Source of the DNA: a beta proteobacterium AAP65
GTDB taxonomy: Bacteria > Pseudomonadota > Gammaproteobacteria > Burkholderiales > Burkholderiaceae_C
Assembly: GCA_001295865.1 (NCBI GenBank)
Contig: LJHW01000029.1
Span: 32,035-96,034 of the forward strand
Length of the DNA stretch: 64,000 nt
Direction of reading: 5' to 3'
Shown: positions 48,971-56,613 of the stretch, piece after piece
How the letters are laid out: the number at the start of each line of letters is the position of its first letter
Numbering within the stretch: the stretch's first letter is position 1
Made by a program: the position numbers and the translations under genes
Notes under the pieces: generated by a model
Told to the model about the DNA's origin: nothing
The model's input: the letters and a program-made list of their open reading frames with translations, nothing else
The model's database searches: none

Positions 48971-50767
48971 TCAGGTTCTGTACCAATCTCTGAGGAAACC
49001 CATGTCGCCGACCCATGCGGAGACCGGGGCCACCAGCTTGTTCGAAACGGCCGCCACGCTGCGGCGCTGGATCACGGGGATGAGCGCGTGCGTCTGCACC
49101 AGCAGGTCGTTCATGCGGACGAAGAGCGTGGCGCGCTTGACGGGGTCGAGCTCACGCTCGGCCTCGCGGAAAAGGCGGTCGAACTCGGGGTTGTTGTGGC
49201 GCGAGAGGTTGATGCCCGACCACTTGTTGTCCTTCTGCGCCGCCTCCCACGAGACGAAGCGCAGCATCACGCGCGCCGGGTCGATGGTGCCGCCGCCGGT
49301 GTACATCTGCAGGTCGGCGTGGAACTTGCCGTAGGTGTCGGGGTTGCCGACGTCGGTGCTGAAGAACACCGAGCCGGCGATCGCCTTGATCTCGATCGCC
49401 ACGCCCGCCTTCTGCGCCGCCTGTTTCACCAAGGCCTGCGTCTTCTGGCGCAGCGCGTTGGTGCTGGTCTGGAACAGCAGCTTCAGTGGCCGGCCGTTCT
49501 TCTCGCGCACGCCGCCCTTGCCCTTCTTCCAGCCTGCGCCTTCCAGCAGCGCGGCGGCCTGGTCGGGGTTGAAGGCCCACTGCGTGTTCGGGCTGCGGTA
49601 GGCCGGCGGGTTGTCGACGTAGTTGGCCGTGGCCACGCCGGCGCGGCCATAGATGAATTTCTCGATCGAGGCCTTGTCGACCAGCAGGCTGAGGGCCTGG
49701 CGCACCACCGGGTCGCTGAGCACCGGGTGCGGCGCCTTCAGGCTGCTGCGCTCGCCGTCCACCTCGCGGTTCGGGTCGGTGTGGTTGAAGGTGATGAACT
49801 CGAGGTCGGCGCCGCCGGGCACGAAGTCGGCGCGTCCCTTGCCCCCGGCTTCCATGCGCTTGATCAGCTCGTCTTCGACCTGGATGTTCCACGCGAAGTC
49901 GTACTCGCCCGTCTGCAGCACGGCGCGCGCGGCGCTCACGGCGTCGCCGCCGCCCTTCATCTCGATGCGGTCGAAGTGCGGACGTGCCGGGAAGTGGTAG
50001 TTTGGGTTCAGCGCGCCCTGCACCAGATCGCCCGGCTTGAAGGCCACGAACTTGTAGGGCCCGGTGCCCACCGGCGCCAGGTTGGCCGGCGCCTCGCGCG
50101 ACTTGGCGCCTGTGTAGCCCCCGAAGACGTGCCGCGGCAGGATCTCGCCACCCGCGCCGACGAAGGTGTGGGCCCAGAAGGGCGTGGGCTGCTTGAAGAC
50201 GACGCGCACGGTGTGGCTGTCGATCTTCTCCACCGTGCGGTCGAGGTAGTAGCCGATGCTGGTCGCGGCCGTGGCGGGGTTGCCGGCGTACTGCCAGGTG
50301 AAGACCACGTCGTCGGCGGTGAAGGGCCGGCCGTCGTGCCACTGCACGCCTCTTTTGAGCTTCCACACCACGCTCTTGCCGTCGCGCGCCACGCCGCCGT
50401 TGGCCAGGCTGGGGATCTCGGCCGCCAGCTGCGGCACCAGGCGGCCTTCGTTGTCCCAATCTGCCAGGGGCTCGTAGAAGAGGCGGCTGCCGTCGGTGTC
50501 TTTCTGGCCCGTGGTGAAGTGCGGATTCAGGATGGTGGGGCCTTGCCACCACAGCAGGCGCAGCAGCCCGCCGCCGCCGCTTCTGGTGGGTTTGTAGGCG
50601 CTCGCCGCCGGCGCGGGCTGGCCCTGCGCCACACCCGCTGCCAGCAGCAGCGAACCGGCGACGGGTGCGCCCAGGCCCAGCGCGGCCAGGCGCTGCACGA
50701 AGGCGCGGCGCGGCAGGCGGCCGCTTTTCACCTCGGCCAGCCAGAGGCGCAGGTCGGTTTCTGTCAT
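48971..50767 (-). CDS. Peptide ABC transporter substrate-binding protein, paralogue 3, Tat-type signal
   Basis: 598 residues from the ATG at 50767; the long upstream open frame runs antisense through the aspartoacylase-like gene and is not coding. Signal LPRRAFVQRLAALGLGAPVAGSLLL, then YKPTRSGGGGLLRLLWWQGPTILNPHF, FYEPLADW, WKLKRGVQWHDGRPFTADDVVFTW, VGTGPYKFVAF and VFFSTDVGNPDTYGKFHADLQMY. First gene of the seven-gene operon, with a 114-base divergent intergenic region upstream holding an inverted repeat. It is most similar to paralogue 2 over long stretches (GEYDFAWN.QVEDEL.KRME.GGKGRA). Confidence 0.94.
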   Translation of the reverse strand: MTETDLRLWLAEVKSGRLPRRAFVQRLAALGLGAPVAGSLLLAAGVAQGQPAPAASAYKPTRSGGGGLLRLLWWQGPTILNPHFTTGQKDTDGSRLFYEPLADWDNEGRLVPQLAAEIPSLANGGVARDGKSVVWKLKRGVQWHDGRPFTADDVVFTWQYAGNPATAATSIGYYLDRTVEKIDSHTVRVVFKQPTPFWAHTFVGAGGEILPRHVFGGYTGAKSREAPANLAPVGTGPYKFVAFKPGDLVQGALNPNYHFPARPHFDRIEMKGGGDAVSAARAVLQTGEYDFAWNIQVEDELIKRMEAGGKGRADFVPGGADLEFITFNHTDPNREVDGERSSLKAPHPVLSDPVVRQALSLLVDKASIEKFIYGRAGVATANYVDNPPAYRSPNTQWAFNPDQAAALLEGAGWKKGKGGVREKNGRPLKLLFQTSTNALRQKTQALVKQAAQKAGVAIEIKAIAGSVFFSTDVGNPDTYGKFHADLQMYTGGGTIDPARVMLRFVSWEAAQKDNKWSGINLSRHNNPEFDRLFREAERELDPVKRATLFVRMNDLLVQTHALIPVIQRRSVAAVSNKLVAPVSAWVGDMGFLRDWYRT

Positions 50768-50792
50768 GGGGCGGTGGGGCAAAAAGGCACCC

Positions 50793-50815
50793 GCAGGTTG
50801 TAGCAAGGAACCTGC
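50793..50815. repeat. Inverted repeat in the divergent promoter region of the peptide operon and aspartoacylase-like gene
   Basis: GCAGGTT (50793-50799) and AACCTGC (50809-50815) form a perfect 7-bp palindrome with a nine-base spacer, 25 bases from the binding-protein start codon. It could be an operator shared by both genes or, read leftwards, a stem with a five-T run (50781-50785) ten bases later that might act as a weak attenuator. Confidence 0.5.
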
Positions 50816-50881
50816 CACGCCCACCCCGGCATCATCCCCGAGAGATACTCGACCGGCACCGTCACCGCACCGCCTGCCGCC

Positions 50882-51847
50882 ATGTCCCAGACCCTGCCCC
50901 CTGTCGAACTGCAAGCCCCCGACATCAGCCGCTGGCGCGAGGGCAACACACCCGTGCCCTACGTGCATGTGCTGCAAGGCGCAAGGCCCGGGCCGAAGGT
51001 GATGGTGCAGGCGCTCACGCACGGCAACGAGATCTGCGGCGCCATCGCGCTCGACTGGCTGCTGCAGCAAGTGGCCCAGGGCTGGCGGCCGGCCGCCGGC
51101 ACGCTGACGCTGGCTTTCGCCAACGTGGAGGCCTACGCGCGTTTCGACCCCGCCGACCCCTACCCCTCGCGCTGCGTCGACGAGGACTACAACCGCGTGT
51201 GGGACGACGGCGAGCTCAACAGCCCGCGCGACAGCGTGGAACTGCGCCGCGCGCGCCTGCTGCGGCCTTATGTCGACGAGGCCGAACTGCTGCTCGACAT
51301 CCACAGCATGGGCGAGCCCTGCCGCCCGCTGATGGTGTGCGGGCGTGTCGACAAAAACGCGGCCTACGCGCGCGAACTGGGCGTGCCCGGTGACCTGCTC
51401 ATCGACACCGGCCACCCCGCCGGCCTGCGCCTGATCGACCGCGGTGGTTTCGGCGACCCGGCCAGCCCCAAGAAGGCGCTGCTCATCGAATGCGGCCAGC
51501 ACTGGGAACGTGCGGCCGCCGAGGTGGCCATCGACACCCTGGTGCGTTTTCTCGGCCTCACCGGTGCGGCCGAGCCGGGCTGGGTGTTGGCGCACACGCG
51601 CGTGCAGCCACCGGCCGTGCAGCACCTGGTGCGCGTGACCGAGCCGGTGGTGGCGCGCAGCCGCTTCTTCTGCTTTCTCGTGCCGACCGAAGGCCTGTCG
51701 GTCATCCCCCAGGCCGGCACGCGCATCGCGCAAGACGGCGATCACGTCTGGGTCACGCCCTACGACAACTGCGTGCTCGTGATGCCCGGCACCCGCAACC
51801 TCAAGCCGGGCGGCACGGCGGTGCGGCTGGGGCGCTTCGAGAGCTGA
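50882..51847 (+). CDS. Succinylglutamate desuccinylase / aspartoacylase-family zinc hydrolase (M14-like)
   Basis: 321 residues. Zinc site: THGNEICG (His47, Glu50) and the third ligand in LLDIHSMG; CVDEDYNRVWDDG supplies the Arg/Asp region of the family. The C-terminal beta domain (about 240-321) ends G.AVRLGRF. It removes an acyl or amide group from an acylated amino acid or similar small molecule, but the substrate is not fixed by sequence. Divergent from the peptide transporter operon, which suggests it processes an imported compound; that is inference. ATG at 50882. Confidence 0.9.
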   Translation: MSQTLPPVELQAPDISRWREGNTPVPYVHVLQGARPGPKVMVQALTHGNEICGAIALDWLLQQVAQGWRPAAGTLTLAFANVEAYARFDPADPYPSRCVDEDYNRVWDDGELNSPRDSVELRRARLLRPYVDEAELLLDIHSMGEPCRPLMVCGRVDKNAAYARELGVPGDLLIDTGHPAGLRLIDRGGFGDPASPKKALLIECGQHWERAAAEVAIDTLVRFLGLTGAAEPGWVLAHTRVQPPAVQHLVRVTEPVVARSRFFCFLVPTEGLSVIPQAGTRIAQDGDHVWVTPYDNCVLVMPGTRNLKPGGTAVRLGRFES

Positions 51848-51866
51848 GTGCGGGCGCGGCAGGCCT

Positions 51867-52451
51867 TCAATCGGCGCCGCGGGTCTCCACACGCACCAGC
51901 GTGAGCTTGGTGCCGCCGGCGCCCAGCGGCTGGATGGCCACGACGCGCTGCGCTTGCTGGTGGCCCAGCTTGAACAGCGCAGCGCCGGGCTTGGCGCGGT
52001 CTTTGCCGCAGCGCAGCACCTGTTTGTCGGCCTTCTTGTCGGCCAGCGGGGGCGCGTCGGCGGGCCCGTTGGCGCTGCAGTCCAGCACCGGGCCCAGGCG
52101 GGCCAGCTGTTCGCGGTACCAGGCGGCCACGGTCTCGGCGCTGTCGCTGCTGCGCAGTTTCATCGCGTTGACCTGCACACCGAAGAAGCCGAGGTTGACG
52201 CCAACGCTCGCACTGGCTTTCTGGCCCTCTTCCCCGGGCTCGACGTAGAGCGTGGCGCCCGGGTAGCCGGGCAGGCCCAGCTTCTCGAAGGTGGTGCTGG
52301 GCTGCACCGAGAGGCCGGCCGAAAAACCGGTGTCGGCCGCGCTTGCCGGCTTGTCACTGGCCCCGGCCGGGCCGGTGCACAGCAGCAGGGTGGCCAGCAG
52401 GCCGGTGGCGGTGAACGAGAGGGCGCGGGCTGGGTAGGCGCTTGTGGGCAT
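51867..52451 (-). CDS. Exported hypothetical protein
   Basis: 194 residues from the ATG at 52451. An N-terminal signal peptide (RALSFTATGLLATLLLCTGPAGA) precedes a mature part of about 160 residues with the sections GLPGYPGATLYVEPGEEG, SVGVNLGFFGVQVNAMKLRSSDSAETVAAWYREQLARLGPVLDC and a C-terminal LTLVRVETR. The pattern 'PGAT.Y...E......L.S.D....V..WYR..L...G.VL.C' with two lone cysteines recurs in bacterial uncharacterised periplasmic proteins; no function known. The neighbour on the left is convergent (19 bases). Confidence 0.8.
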   Translation of the reverse strand: MPTSAYPARALSFTATGLLATLLLCTGPAGASDKPASAADTGFSAGLSVQPSTTFEKLGLPGYPGATLYVEPGEEGQKASASVGVNLGFFGVQVNAMKLRSSDSAETVAAWYREQLARLGPVLDCSANGPADAPPLADKKADKQVLRCGKDRAKPGAALFKLGHQQAQRVVAIQPLGAGGTKLTLVRVETRGAD

Positions 52452-52597
52452 GGCGGGCTCGTCGAAAGGGGCTGGTGTGGAACTGGCCTGCAGCATGCGC
52501 GGCCAGCCAACGCCGCGGCCAGTGGCTTGCGACAGGCCGCACACCCGGGGGCCTCAACTGCAAAGGCGCGAGGCAGGCGCGGGGCCGCCGCGGGGCG

Positions 52598-53416
52598 CTA
52601 GCCCGGCCCCAGCAGGCGCAACACCGCCGCGGCGGTTTCGGCCGGCTTTTCCATCGGGAAGAGATGGCTGCCTTCCACCCACTCGAAACGTTCGCCCGCC
52701 AGCGCGCGTGTGGGAGCCAAGCCCACCTGCCGCACCTCCACCGATTGCGTGCCGGCCACGAAGCCCACCGGGCAGCGCAGCGGGCGGCGGCGCAGCAGCC
52801 GGCCCATGTGGTGGGGCAGGGTGTTGTAGATCTTCGTTTCCACCTCGCGGTGGAAGGCCAGTTGCACGGCTGCAGGTGTGGCCGGGTCCAGGCGTGCGGT
52901 TTCGTCAGGCTCGGTGCCGGCGCTGATGTAGTCGGCCAGCACCTCGGGCGCCCAGCGTGCGAAGTTGTGTTTGGCCGCGAAGTGCGCGTGCGCGGCCGCG
53001 GCGCTGGGCCACTGCCAGCGCCGCCGGCTGCTGATGCGCCCCGGCCCGGCGCGCTGCACCAGGCGCAGCGCCTTGACCATCTGCAGGCTGTGCGCGCGCC
53101 AGCCGGTGATGACGGGGCTGTCCAGCATCACCAGGCTGCGCACCAGCGTGGGCTGGCGGCTGGCAACCATCAGGCTGAGAAAACCGCCCAGCGAGTGGCC
53201 CACCAGGTGCACGGGCTCGCCGCCGGCTTCACGCTGGATGAAGTGCACGAGCTGGTCGCGCAGGTGCGGCCAGTTGCTGGTGACGGGGTAGGCGCTGTCG
53301 TGGCCGTAGCGTTCGATGGCACGCACCTCGTGCCCGGCGGCGCGCCAGGTGTCGAAGAGCTGCCGGTAGGTGCCCGCTGGAAAGCCGTTGGCGTGGCTGA
53401 AGACGATGAGCGCCAA
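52598..53416 (-). CDS. Alpha/beta hydrolase
   Basis: 272 residues from a TTG at 53416, the only start giving a proper fold beginning (ALIVFSHANGFPAGTYRQL). The typical opening FSHANGFPAGTYR is followed by VHLVGHSLGGFLSLMVA with the nucleophile Ser, the acid in a VAGTQS region and the catalytic His in GSHLFPMEKP. Esterase/lipase-like with unknown substrate. Located two bases after the stop of the Anbu-like protease gene, so probably translated together. No signal peptide. Confidence 0.9.
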   Translation of the reverse strand: MALIVFSHANGFPAGTYRQLFDTWRAAGHEVRAIERYGHDSAYPVTSNWPHLRDQLVHFIQREAGGEPVHLVGHSLGGFLSLMVASRQPTLVRSLVMLDSPVITGWRAHSLQMVKALRLVQRAGPGRISSRRRWQWPSAAAAHAHFAAKHNFARWAPEVLADYISAGTEPDETARLDPATPAAVQLAFHREVETKIYNTLPHHMGRLLRRRPLRCPVGFVAGTQSVEVRQVGLAPTRALAGERFEWVEGSHLFPMEKPAETAAAVLRLLGPG

Positions 53417-53418
53417 GG

Positions 53419-54243
53419 TCAGACGATGCGTTCGCTGGGCTTGGTGATCTTGCGCATGGGCTCGAAGCGCGCGCTCTTCACCATCAGCGGGTGCGTGGCG
53501 TCGCCACCGTCCCAGCGCGGGTCGTCGATGCTCTCGAACACCTCGCGCAGGCGCTGGCCCCAGGTGCTGTGGATCATCTGGAAGTAGGGGTTGTGCTCGT
53601 CCAGGCAGGCGATCTCGTCGCTCTGGAAGCTGCCTTCGCGGTAGACCAGCAGGTCCAGCGGCAGGCCCACGCTCAGGTTGCTCTTGAGCGTGCTGTCCAT
53701 GCTGACGAGGGCGCACTTGGCGGCTTCGTCCAGCGCCGTGCTGGGCGTCAGCACACGGTCGAGTATGGGCTTGCCGTACTTGCTTTCGCCCACCTGGAAG
53801 AAGCAGGTCTCGCGTGTGGCCTCGATGAAGTTGCCGGCGCTGTAGACGAGGAAGAGGCGCATGGCCTCGCCCTTGATCTGGCCGCCGAAAACCATGCTGG
53901 CGTTGAAATCGACACCGGCGTTCTTCAGCGCCGCGCCGTCTTGTTCGTAGACACGCCGCACGGCCGCGCCGAGCACGCGCGTGGCGTCGAACATGCTGGT
54001 GGCGTTCCAGATGGTCAGGCCTTCTTCGGTGCCGTTGTCGAGCTTTTCCACCTGCAGCAGTTCACGCACGCTCTGGCTGATGCTGAGGTTGCCGGCGCTG
54101 AGCATGACCATGAAACGTTCGCCCGGCTGCTCGTAGATCATCATCTTGCGGAAGGTGCTGATCGCATCCAGGCCCGCGTTGGTGCGGCTGTCGCTGAGGA
54201 AAACAAGGCCGGCGTTGAGCCGTATGCCGACGCAGTAGGTCAT
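53419..54243 (-). CDS. Anbu/proteasome-type protease (Ntn hydrolase, COG3484-like)
   Basis: 274 residues. Begins MTYCVGIRLNAGLVFLSDSRTNAG, so the second residue is Thr, the potential N-terminal nucleophile after Met removal, and Asp18-like and Arg/Lys residues (SDSRTN, RKM) follow the proteasome beta-subunit pattern. Further landmarks are MVMLSAGNLSISQSV, MVFGGQIKGEAMRLFLVYSAGNF, GESKYGKPILDRV, CALVSMDSTLKSNLSVGLPLDLLVY. It belongs to the Anbu/BPH group of bacterial proteasome homologues; substrates are unknown. ATG at 54243. Neighbours are a hydrolase (coupled) and, 75 bases upstream, an exported WD40 protein. The usual Anbu partner genes (ATP-grasp, alpha-E, transglutaminase-like) are not adjacent. 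Confidence 0.9.
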   Translation of the reverse strand: MTYCVGIRLNAGLVFLSDSRTNAGLDAISTFRKMMIYEQPGERFMVMLSAGNLSISQSVRELLQVEKLDNGTEEGLTIWNATSMFDATRVLGAAVRRVYEQDGAALKNAGVDFNASMVFGGQIKGEAMRLFLVYSAGNFIEATRETCFFQVGESKYGKPILDRVLTPSTALDEAAKCALVSMDSTLKSNLSVGLPLDLLVYREGSFQSDEIACLDEHNPYFQMIHSTWGQRLREVFESIDDPRWDGGDATHPLMVKSARFEPMRKITKPSERIV

Positions 54244-54317
54244 GGCGTGGGTGTTGGGTGGCGGTGGTGCTGGAAGCAGCAGGGCGGCAGGGTAACAGGC
54301 AGGGGCAGGCCCGGGCC

Positions 54318-56597
54318 TCAGGGCAGCGGCTGCAGCAGTTGCCGCAGCAGGCCGGGGCGCAGGCGCTGGCGCTGCGTGGCGGCCGGCACGATGTCTGCGC
54401 GTGTGTCGCTGCGGCGCAGCAGCACCGCGTCTTCGTGGGCCGGTGACGACACCTCGTAGTGTTCGGCGCCGGCCACGGCCCAGCCGCGGTCGGCGTACAG
54501 GCCCAGGCTGCCCACGGCCACGCCGTCGGCAGCGTCCCACAGCCACAGCGTGCGGCAATCGCCGCCGCTGAGCATCGGGCGCCCGGCCGGGCCCCAGGCC
54601 ACGCTGCGCACGGTGTCGTCGTGGCCGGTGAAAGGCGGCAGCGCCTGGCCGCTGCGGGTGTCCCAGCGCAGGATGGCGTTGTCGGGCACGGTGCTGCCAA
54701 AGGCCACCAGCTGGCGCCCGTCGGGCGAAAACTGGCGCGTGGCGTACCAGGGCATGTCGTCGGTCAGCGTCATCAGCACGCGGCCGCTGCTGAGTTCGAT
54801 GACGCGGGTTTCTTCGGGCCGGCTCAGTGCGAGCAGGCGGCCGTCGGGCGAAAACACGCCTTCGAAGTGGTCGTCCTTGCCCAGCGTGGGCGGCAGGCCG
54901 GGCACGGGAATGCGCTGCGCTGCGCCCAGGCCGTTGGGGCCGAAGCTGCGCGCCTCTATCCATGCACTGCGCGCGCTGTCGCTCATGGCCCAGAGCCAGA
55001 GCTGGCTGCCGCTGGGGTCGAAGGCCAGCTCGCCGCCCTGGGCCGCCTTGTCCAGCGTGATCTGCTGCACCTTCAGGCGCGCGGCCGCGTCCCACACCTG
55101 CAGGGCCGCGTCTTCCAGCACCAGCAGCCAGCGGCCGTCGCGCGTGTAGCGCAGATCGCGCGCTTCGGCAGGGCCCAGCACGGCGATCTCTTGCCCGGTG
55201 GCGCGGCCGAAGAGGCGCAGCTGCCCACCAGACACGGCGGCCACGCTGCGGCCGTCGGGGCTGATGTCGATGACGCGCCCGCCCTGGCGCAGGTAGTTCC
55301 CGGCGCCTGCGGTGCGCGGCGCGGCCACGGCCTGCGGCTTTTCACGCAGGGGCAGCACGCGGCCGGTGGCGGTGTCCAGCAGCGTGGCGGTGCCGTCGCT
55401 CTGCGCCACCGCGACAAGCTTGCCATCGGCGCTGTAGACGGCGCTGCGCAGCTTGGGGCCGCGGGCCTCGATGCGGCCCGCGGGCTGCCCATCGGCGCCC
55501 CAGAAACGCACCACCTCGTCGACACTGGCCACGGCAAGCTGCTGGCCGTTCGGCGCGAAGGCCAGGCTCTGCACCGGCCGGCCGTTGGCGTCGACCAGGG
55601 GCCGCTCGGCCACCAGGCGGGTGACGGCCGCGGCGTCCAGCGTCCAGCGCATCACGTCACCGTTGGCCGTGGCCCAGGCCACGCTGCGGCCGTCGGGGCT
55701 GAACCGGCCCTCGGTCACGGCCGCTGTGCCGGCGTGGTTGCGCGCCAGCACCGTGCCCTTGGCCGCATCGATGACCTCGATGCCATCGGGCCCGGCGCGC
55801 AAGCCCTGGTCGAGGCGGGCGTTGACGTCCAGCAGCTGCTGGCCTGGCGCCACCTTCAGGTGCTGCTGCACCTGGCCGGCGGCCGTGCCCCAGACACGCA
55901 GGCCGTCGAGGCTGAGCGTGGCCAGCCGCTGGCCATCGGCGCTGAAGCGCAGGCCGTAAACCGTGCCGCGTGGCGCCGCGGCCAGCGTGTGCAGCAGCTC
56001 GCCCTTCTTGTGGTCGTAGAGCTGCACGTTCTGCATGCCGGCCAGTGCCAGCAGCCGGCCGTCTGGCGAAAAGGCAATGGCCCGCGGGAAGGCCAGCCCG
56101 CCCTCGACACGCGCCACCTCGTTGCCACTTTCGACCTCGCTGATGATGAAGCGGGTGTTCGCGGCGCCGCTGACGAGCTGCTGGCCATCGGGCGAAAAGG
56201 CCAGCGCGGTGACGATCTCGCTGTGGCCGCCGAGGTAGCCGAGGTCGATGCCGCGGGCCACGTCCCACAGGCGCACGTTCTGGCCGCTGGCCAGGGCCAG
56301 CAAGCGGCCATCGGGCGAATAGGCCAGGGCTTCGACCTGCCGGCCCGGTGCGCCGCGCAGGCGCAGGTAGGGCTGGTAGGGCGCGGCCGCGGCCGATGCC
56401 GCTGCGGCGGGCGCCACCGCTGGTGCGGCGGGCAGCGCAGGCCGTGCCGGCGCGCCCGCGGTCTGGGCCGAGGCGCCGCAGGCCAGGCCCAGCAACAGCA
56501 GGCCGGCGCACAGGTGGCGGGGCAGGCCGGGGCCTTGGTGGTGGCGGCAAGCCGTGCCGAGGGGGGTGGGCAGGTGCAGGTGCAGGGTCAGGGGCAT
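54318..56597 (-). CDS. Exported WD40 repeat protein with about thirteen blades
   Basis: 759 residues. An N-terminal signal sequence (LCAGLLLLGLACGASA, about residues 29-45) and an Ala/Pro linker precede repeated WD40 units, each with a turn of the form F/Y-SPDGR.LA: YSPDGRLLALASGQ, FSPDGQQLVSGA, FSPDGRLLALAGM, FSADGQRLATLS, FSPDGRSVAWAT, FAPNGQQLAVAS, YSADGKLVAVAQ, ISPDGRSVAAVS, YTRDGRWLLVLE, FDPSGSQLWLW, FSPDGRLLALSR, FSPDGRQLVAFG and WGPAGRPMLSGG, giving about thirteen blades, thus two propellers. Propellers are protein-binding platforms; the partner is unknown. mutS begins on the upstream side and the caspase-FGE gene lies beyond. Confidence 0.92.
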   Translation of the reverse strand: MPLTLHLHLPTPLGTACRHHQGPGLPRHLCAGLLLLGLACGASAQTAGAPARPALPAAPAVAPAAAASAAAAPYQPYLRLRGAPGRQVEALAYSPDGRLLALASGQNVRLWDVARGIDLGYLGGHSEIVTALAFSPDGQQLVSGAANTRFIISEVESGNEVARVEGGLAFPRAIAFSPDGRLLALAGMQNVQLYDHKKGELLHTLAAAPRGTVYGLRFSADGQRLATLSLDGLRVWGTAAGQVQQHLKVAPGQQLLDVNARLDQGLRAGPDGIEVIDAAKGTVLARNHAGTAAVTEGRFSPDGRSVAWATANGDVMRWTLDAAAVTRLVAERPLVDANGRPVQSLAFAPNGQQLAVASVDEVVRFWGADGQPAGRIEARGPKLRSAVYSADGKLVAVAQSDGTATLLDTATGRVLPLREKPQAVAAPRTAGAGNYLRQGGRVIDISPDGRSVAAVSGGQLRLFGRATGQEIAVLGPAEARDLRYTRDGRWLLVLEDAALQVWDAAARLKVQQITLDKAAQGGELAFDPSGSQLWLWAMSDSARSAWIEARSFGPNGLGAAQRIPVPGLPPTLGKDDHFEGVFSPDGRLLALSRPEETRVIELSSGRVLMTLTDDMPWYATRQFSPDGRQLVAFGSTVPDNAILRWDTRSGQALPPFTGHDDTVRSVAWGPAGRPMLSGGDCRTLWLWDAADGVAVGSLGLYADRGWAVAGAEHYEVSSPAHEDAVLLRRSDTRADIVPAATQRQRLRPGLLRQLLQPLP

Positions 56598-56613
56598 GGG
56601 GGCGGGTGCGGCG

